The notes below the pieces were generated by a model. It ran no database searches, was not told the DNA's origin, and saw nothing but the letters and a program-made list of their open reading frames with translations. From Pelecanus crispus (taxonomy: Eukaryota > Chordata > Aves > Pelecaniformes > Pelecanidae), in contig NC_134643.1 of the NCBI RefSeq assembly GCF_030463565.1, positions 211,844,583-211,908,582 of the forward strand: a stretch of 64,000 nucleotides of DNA, written 5' to 3'. Below are positions 52,901 through 63,721 of this stretch, one piece after another; within the stretch, counting starts at the first letter, position 1; each line of letters starts with the position of its first letter. The position numbers and the translations under genes were made by a program.

Positions 52901-55900
52901 AACATACATGACCTCTGGTCCAACATCCCTTTACATATACACTCTTTTTGGAAGGTTAATACTTTTCCACTTCCTTGGAAACTAGCAAGATATTTTCCAC
53001 TTAATTCTATCTCGTTTTGACTTCAAATATCCTCCTACTCACAATACAGAAGGAGTATCTTATTATCTGTAATGGGAATAGGGGCTTGACAACTAGTAGT
53101 GTTCTTTATCTTTGAGCAGCATGCCTCAGACTACTGAGTTGGAAACATAGTATTTATCCAAAACCCACAAAATTATGTGTAATGAAACTGCAATGGATTT
53201 AAATGACAATATTTCAGTTGCACTGACTTTCACAGTGTAGATACTGTACAGGTGGGTGTTAATGCGTTTCAGATTTTCAAAACCAATTGACAGTAATTAA
53301 TTATACCATGTAAACCAAGGCAAATGTAGCATGACAGACCTTGTATGAAAGTGCGTAGAGAAGAATTGTCTGTTTCTGACAGCAAAAACTAGGATAATGG
53401 CTGAGTGGGATCCTGTAAGTCATGTATGTGTACACATGTGTAAGCGATGGTGGGAGGAGCATCCCTGGCAGTCCAGCAATAATGATGCTCTTAGAAATCT
53501 CTGTCTCCCCACAAACTAGAGTCCTGAGTATAAATGTCCAGGTAGGAACACATCCTTAAATTCACCCCTTCTCATCACAGATCCTGCTTCTCTCCCTTCT
53601 CTCTTACAGTGCAAAAGTCCTTCAGTATCTCCAGCCCCTGGACACCCCAGAGTCTTCTTAGCCAAGACATTTTGGACAGCTTTTGAAAAAGTTTCTACCG
53701 TTTCTGTGATCCAGTCCTAGTGCTCTCATTTGGGTGCCAATATCCCCTAGTCATCTGAGCCTACCTCCTTATCGAGCTGTCCTTTGCAGAAAAAAGGCCC
53801 AGCTGTAATTTCTGACACTGATTAAAATTGGCATTTCAGTTCCATAAATGTATGCAGGGAGCATTCTGTGGGAAGGAGTACAGGTATAAGAGCCGAATGT
53901 GAAGCAGTAGGTTGGATGATGGCCAGAAGAGACTATACTGGGGAAGATTTTTAGACACAGAGGAGGTTTCCTGGTGGCACAACATGATTCTGTCCTCATT
54001 CACATTTAGACAAAGGCAGAGACTAGTCGTGATTAGAAATAGTAGTTGACAATAGTTATTTCATTTTTTATGTAGAGAACTAACAAAACTACTGAGTCGC
54101 AATGGTTCACATTGCTGACTTTATAAAAGCAAGTCTTGAGTCCTGTACTATGCAGTGGGAAGGGATTCCAGCGGGCAGGTTACACATCTTGCACACCTCC
54201 AAGAAACCAGCCTTCCTTCACTGTATAGCATACTTCTTTTCTTTCCAAGTGATGCTCACACCCACAGCAGTGACACTGCTTAGCCATGGCACAATTACAT
54301 GACTTGTCCCTTTCCTGGTTTATCCATGTGTACCTTTGACAGTATTCCCAGTGCAGAACAGAGAGTCAGGAAGTTATTGTGGCATGTGCTGGACTACCTT
54401 TGTTAGTGCAATCTAACCAGCTCACATAACAAGACATGTGCAGCTAAACATCATTCCATGACTCCTTGAAAATTTCCAGGCTACAAGTACAGGTTGATAT
54501 TGCCACTTCCTTTTGCTCCTAAACAGCTTTAGATTAGTCTGAAAGTGAGCAACACAACTGCACCTATATTTTGCTGTACAGAGATAACCTTTATATAAGT
54601 TATTCAGTGAGGCTGAATCATGGTACTGTGCTATTCTGCATGGCTTTTGCAGCTTTCATTGCCATGGTACCCAAGTGACTTCTAGTAGTGCATTAAGCAA
54701 TGTGCCTGTCACTCTTCAGGCGAGTTCACTCCGTCTCTCATCCTTCCCCCTGTATAGGGAATAGGAACTTTCCATTCCTGGTTTTCATCTTTTTGAGTAA
54801 AATATCTCAGTCGCTATACTTGATTGAGTGATGGATGATGATGGAATAGTTTGTAACTTGCTGTCTGTAATAAAACCAATTAAGCCAGCTCTAAACTAAC
54901 ACTTCCATTTCATACTAAATATATCAGTTCTTTTTACCTGAGAAGACAGATGTATTTTCAGATTATGTGATAAAAAAGGTGCACATAAGGGAAATACTAC
55001 GGAGGGAAATATTGCAATTTTTGTATCATCAGTCAGGGTTACAGATTTTTTTATTTCAGAAGAATGAAAGGTTAGTATGTGTACAAGTCAGATAAAGACT
55101 CAGAAAAAATAGCTCTTTTGTCTAGTTCTGTATCCACTCTGATTTAAAATATATATCTGGATGGGAAAGACTGCAGTGAAGATCTGATAACTTTTTCTAG
55201 AACATGTACAATAATTTCATTGTAATTTGATTTGCAATTTAAATGTCTAATGAAACACTGCATAAATATCAATAATGGGTAATTCATTAAAAAGTAGCAT
55301 ATGTTGTTTATCTTTGCAACAGGAACACCAAGTCATTAGCAAAGCCAGAATAATATATGTTTCATTTTGGGGTTAGAAAGACCTGCAGGAAAAGTAATGA
55401 ACAGTTAAAGTCACACTCTCTGATAGGAATCTCTTTTCTTGTCTCTCACAGAAGGAAAGGACCACTCCTTGCTTCTTCATCCCAGCATCTTGCAATCCAA
55501 AGTAATTCTCTGTAACCTCACCAGCTTTCAGATAGGTACAGAATGGATCATCATCCCTAGACCATTACTCAAAGAAGGAAACAGATGCAAGTTCAGTCCT
55601 ATATCCTGAACTGTTCAGACACAAATGCATCCAAAGGACCATGAGTGCAACAGGACACACCACCTTTGGACAGCGTTTCATCATCTTGTGACTCTTGGAA
55701 CATCCACTGACCTCAGAAGGTGTGCACTTATCTAAACTCTAGTAGAAGTATGGCCCAATCCCATAGCGCTGCATGTTTTCACTCTGTAACCAGTCAGTGG
55801 AGACTAGACAGTTGCTACAGTACGTTGAAAGAGACTTTTTTTTTTTTTAAATCAAGTTGTAAAGATTCAGACTTTCAGCTTGGCATCTTTTTCTCTTTCA

Positions 55901-56938
55901 AGAATGATGAACGTTTTTTGTTCCTACCACTTGATCTGCCCAATGTTTCTGAAAATCACACAACTGTTTAACTTAGCAAGATTTACCAGTCCTTGAAGAA
56001 GTAAAACAAAACTGCACCATACTGAGGTCATTTCCTAGAGTTAACTCATACTTGAAAAGCATGTACGGTCAGACGAGCACAGATATTTTATTTATCATGG
56101 GAATGAACACAAAAAGACAATATAAATACAAGGGTTTTTTTGCTGTTCCCAAGATAATAGGTATTTTCTCTGTTCTAGAGAAAATGTATTGTCCAGTGTC
56201 TATTCAGTTATGTCTCTGTAAAAGACTCCTTTTTATAGTTCACTTTGATAGCAGTGCTATGAAACACAAAGGGCCAAAACAACCAACCGGTATCACAGAA
56301 GTAATGACCATGACCATCACATGCTCTTAATCTGAACCATCAAAAAGCTTGTATTGAGATGACCAAGAACTGGAAGAGTTCACAATGTTACCACGTTCCT
56401 GAGCTATTAAATACTCAGAAGCAGCTGTTTGTGGTTAACTTTCAGTAAGCAATCACTGAAAATACTGACGTAGGTTTCTCTGTCAAAGTTGGTTGATATT
56501 TTCATGGTGTATCAGTTCTACAGCACGCACAAATAAAAACATCATATTGTTTTATTTCACTTTTCATTAGTGCCAATATTGCAATATGATCTGAAAGAAA
56601 CCATGAGAGTCATCACTGCAACTTATGAGTGTGGCTTCAGAATCTGTAGAAGATTTGGGATAGGTGAGAAAGTAAGAGTGCCTGGGGTGATACCAGAGCC
56701 TGCAAGGCTGAAATGAGAATGAAGACCAAGGAAAGCTTGGGATCTAAGAAGGGAAGCACCTGAGAAAATGAGAAATGTCACCTGGAAGCTGAGAGAGATG
56801 CACAAGTATCATGGGGAAGATGGGAAATAATCCTAGGGGCTTTCAAACAGTAAGTAGAGGACTGAAGGAAGCAGCAGAAGAAAACAGAAAGTGGCTGAGC
56901 AGGCTCTGAAATCAAAGGATCTGATAACCCATCAGTAA

Positions 56939-56943
56939 AGTAG
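56939..56943 (+). repeat. Left target-site duplication of LTR (AGTAG)
   Basis: AGTAG is repeated directly after the LTR at 57,535-57,539. Confidence 0.78.
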
Positions 56944-57534
56944 CATCCTGGTTTTGGCTGGGATAGAGTTAAATTTCTTCCTAGTAGCTGACATAGTGCT
57001 GCATTTTGGATTTAGTATGAGAATAATGTTGATAACACACTGATGGTTTAGTTGTTGCTAAGTACTGCTTATGCTAGTCAAGGACTTTTCAGCTTCCCAT
57101 GCTCTGCCAGATGCACAAGAAGCTGGGGGGGCAAAGCCAGGACAGCTGACCCAAACTGACCAAAGGGCTATTCCATACCATATGGCGTCATGCTCAGTAT
57201 ATAAACTGGGGGGGGTTGGCTGGGGGGCAGCGACTGCTGCTCGGGAACTGGCTGGGCATCAATCGGCAGGTGGTGAGTGGTTGCATCACTTGTTTTTTCC
57301 TGGGTTTTTCTTCTCTCTCTCATTGTTCTCCTTTTCATTACTTTTTTTAAATTTTTATTATTATTATTACTACTGTTATTGTTATTATTTTATTTCAGGT
57401 ATTATTCTGTTCTTATCTCAACCCACAACTTTTCTTACTTTTGCTCTTCTGATTCTCTCCCCCATCCGACCGGGGGGGAGGGCGAGCGAGTGGCTGTTTG
57501 GTGCTTGGTTGCTGACAGGGGCTAAACCACAACA
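56944..57534 (+). mobile_element. Endogenous retrovirus solo LTR (ERVL-type), copy B
   Basis: A 591-bp LTR of the same family as the one at 40,627: GGTTTTGGCTGGGATAGAG, GTTGATAACACACTGATGG, CTGACCAAAGGGCTATTCC, CRE-like GGCGTCA, an intact TATATAAA (57,198-57,205), 8 G (57,208-57,215), GACTGCTGCTCGGG, a T-rich region, TTCTTATCTCAACCCAC, CCCCCATCC and a GGGGCTAAACCACAACA end. It has its own 5-bp duplication, AGTAG, different from the GTTTC of copy A, so the two inserted independently. The expected terminal TG reads CA here, two transitions away. No internal viral genes are adjacent. The polyadenylation signal ATTAAA of copy A is not intact here. Confidence 0.9.
57198..57205 (+). promoter_or_regulatory. 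TATA box of LTR copy B
   Basis: TATATAAA lies where the U3 core promoter of this LTR family sits, just upstream of the G run. Whether this LTR still drives transcription toward the CpG-island gene 2.5 kb downstream is unknown. Confidence 0.5.
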
Positions 57535-57539
57535 AGTAG
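57535..57539 (+). repeat. Right target-site duplication of LTR (AGTAG)
   Basis: Exact copy of 56,939-56,943. Confidence 0.78.
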
Positions 57540-58239
57540 GATGGTACCAGTTTTAATAAAGTAGTAAATACACCAGAGGGTGAGCAAGAAAGAACAGAGA
57601 AAAAGACAAAGAAGAGAGGATTTTGAGACACCAGTCTAGTATCAATTAGAGCACATGAAATAAAATGGAGAAATAAAACATATCTGCAAATATTTTAGGA
57701 ATATACAAAAAAGACCAAGTGGAGAAGCACTATATCTTTATAACATAGTAGGACAAGTGAAATGAAATGGTTAGGGACAAGATCAGTGAAACACATTAAA
57801 ATTCCCCTCACCACAGAGTACTCTGTTACTGGAAAATGATTTTCTTACAATAAAAATGTGAGGTATTATCAACAGCCTATTTCTCAAACACAAAGACTGC
57901 ACATAACTTTATAATATCGGTTTTCATAGTAATATGAAATAAGAATTAGCATGAAAACTATAAAATACACATGGTAATGTTGCTACTAATCCTCCTATTT
58001 AAAATCAAATATTCTTTAAAAGAAAATAACGTTTTGCAAAGAAAGGAAGATTTCTAAAACCCATCAGAGTCTAATTTTAAGAGCGATAACTACGAGGACA
58101 AAAGAAATTTCAGAGACTTTGAGCAACTGTGGAATTACCTTTGACCACTGGTATTTCTGAACCTCATCTAAAGACCACATAAATACTGTCGTAACTTCAG
58201 GGAGCCATGGATCTCTTAATATACCTGCTCCTCTTGCAG
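57540..58239. other. Intergenic stretch upstream of CpG island
   Basis: AT-rich unique sequence between the LTR and the first CpG-bearing patch. Nothing recognised. Confidence 0.5.
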
Positions 58240-58460
58240 TTCAGTAGGTGAAAGGAGTCTCGGTGGCTCGGGCAGTCAGTAAAGCCCTGGTCTGGCAGAG
58301 GCCGGTGGAGAGCACGGGCGCTGTCAGCCCGCTTGCGCGCTGTGTAAAGGGTTGTGCTGGGGTTTGCCCGGTTAGCGTCTCAGCGTGTCCCCAAATTAGG
58401 GCAAGGTGTGCATGCCTCCAGAGCAAAGGGCTGCGCGCTATTCCAGCACAAACACTGGCA
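58240..58460. promoter_or_regulatory. Small CpG-rich patch upstream of main island
   Basis: About 220 bases contain many CpGs (TCTCGGTGGCTCGGGCAG, GGCCGGTGG, GCACGGGCGC, CGCTTGCGCGC, CCCGGTTAGCGT, GCTGCGCGC), separated from the main island by about 450 bases of AT-rich DNA. This may be an island shore, an upstream alternative promoter or an enhancer. Overlapping open frames on both strands (about 61-75 codons) are what GC-rich DNA produces by chance. Confidence 0.4.
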
Positions 58461-58899
58461 AGGCTTTAAATACGTGAACGTGGCTGGGGATGAGGGAGAG
58501 CTTTTACTTGGATGCGCTCACTTGGGCTGTACACTGACAACGTTTTGTTATAAATATTCCCTTATATATATTCCCTTATGACATAGTAAGTCTATTACGC
58601 TTCATCTGAAAGATGCCTGTAGGTCATACGTTATTTCTTCAGTGCCTTACATTTTTTCCTAGAAACGTCTGTAATTATTTCAGTATATTTGAGCTATTGC
58701 AGTCTACGCAAGTAAAATAAGAATATCATCAGACAAAGTGCTGCCAGCGAAGCAGAACTGAGGAACGCAAGTGGACTGAGTTTTCCTGAAGTGTTACTAC
58801 TGCAAAACTATTGGGTTTTTTTTTGCTAAGAAGATGCTATTTTGCCTCTGCTCTTATCTGAAATGATTAGAGGCGATGAAAACAAGTTCTGCCGTGAAA
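58461..58899. other. AT-rich gap between CpG patches
   Basis: Contains repeated TTCCCTTATATATATTCCCTTAT near 58,556-58,579 and a T run at about 58,816-58,824. No gene seen. Confidence 0.5.
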
Positions 58900-59269
58900 C
58901 AGATGAGCAGCGTTTGGAGGAGGACCCGGGCACAGCACCCGCTCCGTTTCCAAGCTCAAACAGAGGACGGAGCCCCGCTCCTGCTTCCCAACAGCGGGAG
59001 TCAGCCGCCCGCCGCACGCTTGCACTCCTGCCATTCCCGGGGGAGACTTTTGCGTGGTTTTTCCCGGACCACCGTGGGCCGTGCTGCGTACGGAGCGGTC
59101 GCAGGCGAGCGCGGCCCTGCCGAGGCTGTCTGGCGGACACAGCCCCTCTTCTTGGGGCTGCGCTGGCGCAGGCACGCCCGGCTCTCCTCAGGGGGCCGCG
59201 CCGTGCGAGCGCAGCTGAGACGCCGGCCCCGCGCCGGGGGAGCCGCCGGGGCGGCCGCTTGACCGCCGG

Positions 59270-59323
59270 CTCCGCTCCGCTCCGCTCCGCGCCGGCGAGG
59301 CGAGGCGAGGCGAGGCGAGGCGA
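59270..59323. repeat. (CTCCG)n and (GGCGA)n pentanucleotide repeats in the leader
   Basis: Four CTCCG units (59,270-59,289) are followed after a few bases by about six GGCGA units (59,294-59,323). Both lie in the probable 5' untranslated region or proximal promoter. Their length is likely to vary between individuals, and the G-rich block could form secondary structure. Confidence 0.9.
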
Positions 59324-59743
59324 AGCGCTGCGGGCCCGGCGGCGGCGGCCGGGGCGGGGCAGGCGCGGCGCGGGGGCGGCGCGGAGGGCGCGCTGCAGCC
59401 CCTCAGGGGAGGCGAGCGGAGCCCGCCGCCCGCCCCGCTCCCGCCCCTTCCCGCCGGCCGGGCACGGCCGCGCCAGCTGCCGCGCCGCAAACTTTGGTGC
59501 CCCCGCGCCGAGCTGCGCCTGGCCTCCGGCGCGGCGGGCGGCGGCTCCCGGGGCGGCGGCACCGGCCGCCACAGCAGCCCCCGGCCGGGCGCGGCGGGGC
59601 AGCCCCGGCCTCCGCGGGGGGACGCGGCGCTTGCGAGGAGGCAGAGCCGCAGTGCCGCGCGCCGGCCGCTTCCGCGCCGCTGCCGCGGAGCTCTGGGGGA
59701 GGCGGCGCGCGCGCGGGCGCGGGCGCCTCCGCCGCGGGGCAAG

Positions 59744-59886
59744 ATGAGCCAGGCGCAGCCCTACGCCCCGCGGAAGAGCAGCTCGGCGGCGGCCGGCGCC
59801 CGGCGGAACGACAGCCAGGACTACCTGCTGCTGGACGCGGAGCCGTGCGAGGAGAGCGCCCTGCCGCCCTATGCCTTCTACCCCGC
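59744..59886 (+). CDS. First coding exon of an unidentified protein (partial gene)
   Basis: The exon encodes 47 complete codons plus two bases (phase 2) before a consensus donor GTGAGT at 59,887-59,892. The start was chosen because ATG 59,744 is the first ATG for about 700 bases inside the CpG island and has A at -3 (GCAAGATGA). An in-frame TGA at 59,216-59,218 limits any upstream extension, and no in-frame ATG lies between. The peptide begins MSQAQPYAPRKSSSAAAG, then has RRNDSQDYLLLDAEPCEE and ends near LPPYAFYP. It is hydrophilic, with no signal peptide and no membrane segment, so it would be a cytosolic or cytosol-facing N-terminus; later exons are outside the window. The low-complexity Ser/Ala run is typical of CpG-island first exons. 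I do not recognise the family. Reading straight through the donor meets a stop at 59,888, which supports splicing. The exon call is strong; the exact function is unknown. Confidence 0.72.
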
Positions 59887-59913
59887 GTGAGTCCCGCCGG
59901 CCGCGCCCGGGGA

Positions 59914-59936
59914 CCCCCCCCCCTCCCTCCCTCCCC
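59914..59936 (-). repeat. C-run block with G-quadruplex potential on the minus strand
   Basis: CCCCCCCCCC, CCC, CCC and CCCC runs separated by single T begin 28 bases after the splice donor. The minus strand therefore carries four G runs with one-base loops, the classical G-quadruplex pattern; the plus strand could form an i-motif. It sits just inside intron 1, near the expected promoter-proximal region. Confidence 0.85.
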
Positions 59937-61996
59937 GCGGGGAGCGGGCCGGGGCGCCGGGCTCTGCCGGAGGGGGAGCGACGGCGGCGGGACGGGGGCC
60001 GGCGGGCGGTGCCGCTGCGCTCCGGCTGGGGCAGAGCCCGCGGCGGGGACTCGGCCGCCTTCCCTCGGCTTACCCCGGTGCAGGGCGGGGTGTCGGGGCT
60101 TGGGAGAGGCGGGGGGGCAGCGGCAGCACCCCCGTGCCCGGCTGGCAGCGGGCTCCTTGCTCGGCGCAGAGCGGGAGGGAGGCGAAGGGGGCTGCAGCTC
60201 GCTTGGGGAGCGGCGCGGGCGACGTCGGGTTCGCTTCAAACTAGCGGCGTCTGACGGGTTCGGTAGAGTTACGGAAATTTTAACTCCTGCGGTCAAGTCT
60301 TCATAAAACCACACTCCTTCCGTCGCTGCATTTTGTCACAATCATGCAGCCGCCTGTAATTTCATTCTCTACGTTTTGCCGGATAGTTGTTGTGGAAAGT
60401 AGGGTGTAAGAACGTACGCAGTAAAAACTAAATGAAACGCAAATGATGAAGGGTCCAGGAACGGCGATTTTTAACGTCCCGGTCAATTGACATTCAGCGT
60501 TGACAGTGTCCCTCCGGTTATGGGCTGTCAGCATGACTTCTATAATTACCACCTGTTAATGCTTCTGAGGAAAAGCTATCCCACAGAGGGGGAAAATGGG
60601 TATTAAGCGATGCAAGATGAGCCCTAAGATCTCACATAATTAGCAGAAGATGTGTGCTTTCTTTTGTACAAATTGTATTTTATTGCTTAACTGGTAAATT
60701 CCAGTTATCAACCTCTCCTAGTTTTTGCTGTTTTATCTATGAGAGACTTACCCGCCACTTACCAACTACCTGGATATAGGAAAGCAATAACAGTGATGAA
60801 ACTGGCAACACTTGCAGTGATTATTTATAAACTCAGCTAAGAACAACCAGAGTTTTCGGAATTTGCTGCTGTATTGCTATTACTAAGTGTCTTTCTAGAG
60901 TACTAATTCAGTATGCTCATGTAGCTCTAAGAGCATACATTATTGCACATTGGACTTAAACCTCATCTGAAAAATATATGAATGCATGTGTCTAATGAAT
61001 GCTTTCCGAAGAAAAACCTCATGATGAGGTTTCATCAGGGACTGGTTCTGACTAGTGGACTTCAGTTTTGAACTAATATGGCAATTCTGAAGTTCCTTTG
61101 CTGTGTGCTCAATTCAGAATGGTTGTGCAGCTACAAGACAATATAAGATCTTGCATAAGTGATTCAAAGCATCTCCCAAAACAAAATCTGCAGGGTCTGT
61201 GGGGTGTACACTTCGGCAATATAAGCCTGTGCTAGTGGCTTTTGGTCCAGCACACAACTGTGGAGATTGCCTCTTGTCATCTCACAGTGGTGATAAGGAA
61301 AGCCTACGTCCTAATCAGGTTGCTTTGTAGAACTAGGGTAGCACTAAATGCAGGAACTTATCTCCAATTATGTCACGTCAAGGCCTTAGATGACTGATTC
61401 TGTGCTACAGGTAGGTCCAGGGCCCTGGAGTCCGTCCCTGATGACGGATATTTCCATCAGTCTTTGAGAGAATAGACAGAAGCTACCTGATACGTCCGGC
61501 ATGTATAAATTTGAGGAATGTGCCCCTTCTCAAATGTATGTAATCACTACTAGTAAAGGGTGCTTTAGTGGGCAGTGCTTGTTTTTTAGATGCATGCTAA
61601 GCATGGGAAAGCTGTCCTTTGGGGCTCCTCCGGATGTGGAAAGGAGCCATTTCACAGGGACCTGTAGACAATGCCTACATGCAACCGCTGCAAGGACTTT
61701 CTTGGCTGGCAGAGGTGAATGCAGTGAGTATAGGCTCCTCCAGGGTGTGGTGATTACTAAGCAGAGGTTTTGAATTTTCCTGCCTAAATTCCACCTACAT
61801 CATGTTTTAGGTACATTTTTCAGATCTGTTTTTTCAGCCAGAAGTCATTAGTTTTACTAGTGGCTTTCATATGGCCAAGAACATAATCAGATGGCCCATG
61901 TTCAGGATATACTGTTTATAATCTTTGTCATCTACATGCACTAAGAATACTTTTCTCTACTTTATTTGAAAATCCTCAAATGACCAGTATTTCCTG

Positions 61997-62337
61997 ATAG
62001 AATCAGGAATCATAGAATCGTTTAGGTTGGAAAAGACCTTTAAGATCATCCAGTCCAACCATTAACCTACACTACCAAGTCTACTCTAAGCCAATCGAGG
62101 GTAGACTAGACTAAACCATGTCCCCAAGTGCCACATCTACCCGTTTTTTTGAACATTTCCAGGGATGGTGAGTCCACCACCTCTCTGGGCAGCCTGTTCC
62201 CATTCTTGACCACCCTGTCCATAAAGAAATTTTTCCTAATTTCCAACCTAAACCTCCCCTGGCGCAGCGTAAGCCCATTTCCTCTCGTCCTATCGCTGAC
62301 TACTTGGGAGAAGATCGCTAACTACTTGGGAGAAGGA
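61997..62337 (-). mobile_element. CR1 LINE 3' end, antisense in intron 1
   Basis: The plus strand opens with the reversed octamer tail (ATAGAATCAGGAATCATAGA) and GTTTAGGTTGGAAAAGACCT, then AAGATCATCCAGTCCAACCA, and continues into the complement of the ORF2 C-terminus (GTCCACCACCTCTCTGGGCA, ATTTTTCCTAATTTCCAACC, CTGGCGCAGCGTAAGCCCAT). It is the same subfamily as the copies at 10,975 and 29,011. Truncation lies at about 62,337. The last 24 bases repeat the preceding ones (CGCTGACTACTTGGGAGAAG then CGCTAACTACTTGGGAGAAG), a small duplication at the 5' junction of the insert. It is truncated to the last about 80 codons and non-functional. Confidence 0.9.
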
Positions 62338-63721
62338 TGTTATTATGGTAGGGAGTATTATATGAATCTTACCTTGTATCTGTTGAGTCATAAGGTCTCT
62401 GGAGGTCCCGAGGATGCTGCTGATGAAGGGCCTGCATTACCCTGACAGATAAATAATGTAAAATCAGTATTTCATGTGCTGTGAATGTACTTGGAGTCAG
62501 TGTGCATGTCTTATCAAATCTGTCCATACATGGTTTGTCAGTGTTTATTCTTTAGCTACTTCTCCAGAAATGTGGCAGCTCAGGGAGCTGGTCGTGTTGT
62601 CAGGTGCCATATTTTTCCTTGAAGTCCTTGTATGAATCTTTGGGGACCATTTGATTATAGTCTAAACCATGCGGTTTGTACGTCTGTCCATTGAGATAGA
62701 GCTACATGTCCCTTGAGATTGAATGGTACGTCTGCGCTTAAATGTCAACACAAGAAAACAACCCTCCAGACTTTGTGTATTAAAATGTTTTAACTAAAGC
62801 TACTTATATTTTACTTCGAGTATTTCTTGGTACATCCAATTGCTAAGGGTATTTTTTTCAAACTAACGGGAAAATGATAGGCATCATTTGCACGTGCAAA
62901 AATGCCCCAAGAACATCTTGTGTGATGGTGATTAATGCAGAACAGTAATGCAGAGTACAGCTGAGGTCCAAAAAAAGCTGAAGTGTACCTCCTTTTAAAC
63001 ATTACTGAGAGGGTAACACACTTACTGGTGTAATATGGCATGTGACCGTCGCTTGAAAAGTAGCCTGATACCAAGGAATAGTTTTCCTCAAGTGGCGATT
63101 TAGTGCTAATGCTGATGTTATTGCGTGTTGTTTGTAGAACATGTTTTTCATGCGTTGTTTTGTGACTGCCTTTGGTGTAGTGGCTGGATTCTAAAATAAC
63201 CATTTTAAGAGAACTATTTCTTGTATTTGTAGCTAAAGCCCTAATCCATCAAACTACTACTTTAGTTCAGTGATATTACTCCTGAGCCTTGATATAACAG
63301 CAAATAATTGTCTGTTTAATAAAAGACACTGAGTTTGCCCTTTTCTTCCCCATATGATTTTTCAGATGATTCATTAATTGTAAAATAGCGTGGTCATATT
63401 AGAAATCAGAATAATTGTCAGTGATCAGTTCAGCTGGCTTGATGTTGTGCCAGTGAGCTCAGCAGCTCTGATTGGGTTATTCTGTCACGTTTAGGCTGAG
63501 GCAGTATAGTGCGCTTAAATATTAAATTACCCGTAAATTAGAAAAATATTTGAAGTACTGACCTGTCACTGTTAACTGACTCTGTGAGTAGCAAGGGACT
63601 TGACAGACTTACTCATATATTTGAGGCTTTCTTTGAGGTTTCAGTACTCGTGCTTAACGATGTGCATCATATCGAATGTGTGTCAGTGTAGTACCACTCT
63701 TTCTGAAGATCAGCTTTACTG

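Larger units (their letters stand above)
43343..56938. other. Long intergenic stretch
   Basis: About 13.6 kb without a recognised gene or young repeat. Items inside it are the perfect inverted repeat at 47,396-47,424, a T-run near 48,071-48,084, and two patches with retained CpG and higher complexity (49,755-49,990 and 51,030-51,320). All open frames are 103 codons or shorter and without domains. Confidence 0.45.
58900..60290. promoter_or_regulatory. CpG island promoter of the plus-strand gene
   Basis: About 1.4 kb of very GC-rich DNA with dense CpG, in sharp contrast to both flanks. It has no TATA box but carries GC boxes: GGGGCGGGGC at 59,351-59,360 and the inverted CCGCCCCGCTCCCGCCCC at about 59,429-59,446. 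No ATG occurs on the plus strand from about 59,040 until the start codon at 59,744, as expected for a leader without upstream start codons. The transcription start is not visible. Long open frames on both strands here (up to 303 codons) are rich in Arg, Ala, Gly and Pro and are artefacts of base composition. A divergent transcript from the minus strand is possible. Confidence 0.85.

Noticed and set aside
57071-57556. 161-codon plus-strand frame
   Set aside because: It lies almost wholly inside solo LTR copy B; the poly-Leu/Tyr part is a translation of the T-rich repeat. LTRs of this type do not encode proteins.
58826-60314. Long overlapping open frames on both strands (up to about 303 codons) across the CpG island
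   Set aside because: They are Arg/Ala/Gly/Pro-rich in all frames, overlap each other on both strands, and arise because GC-rich DNA lacks stop codons. Only the exon starting at 59,744 has a start context and donor that fit.
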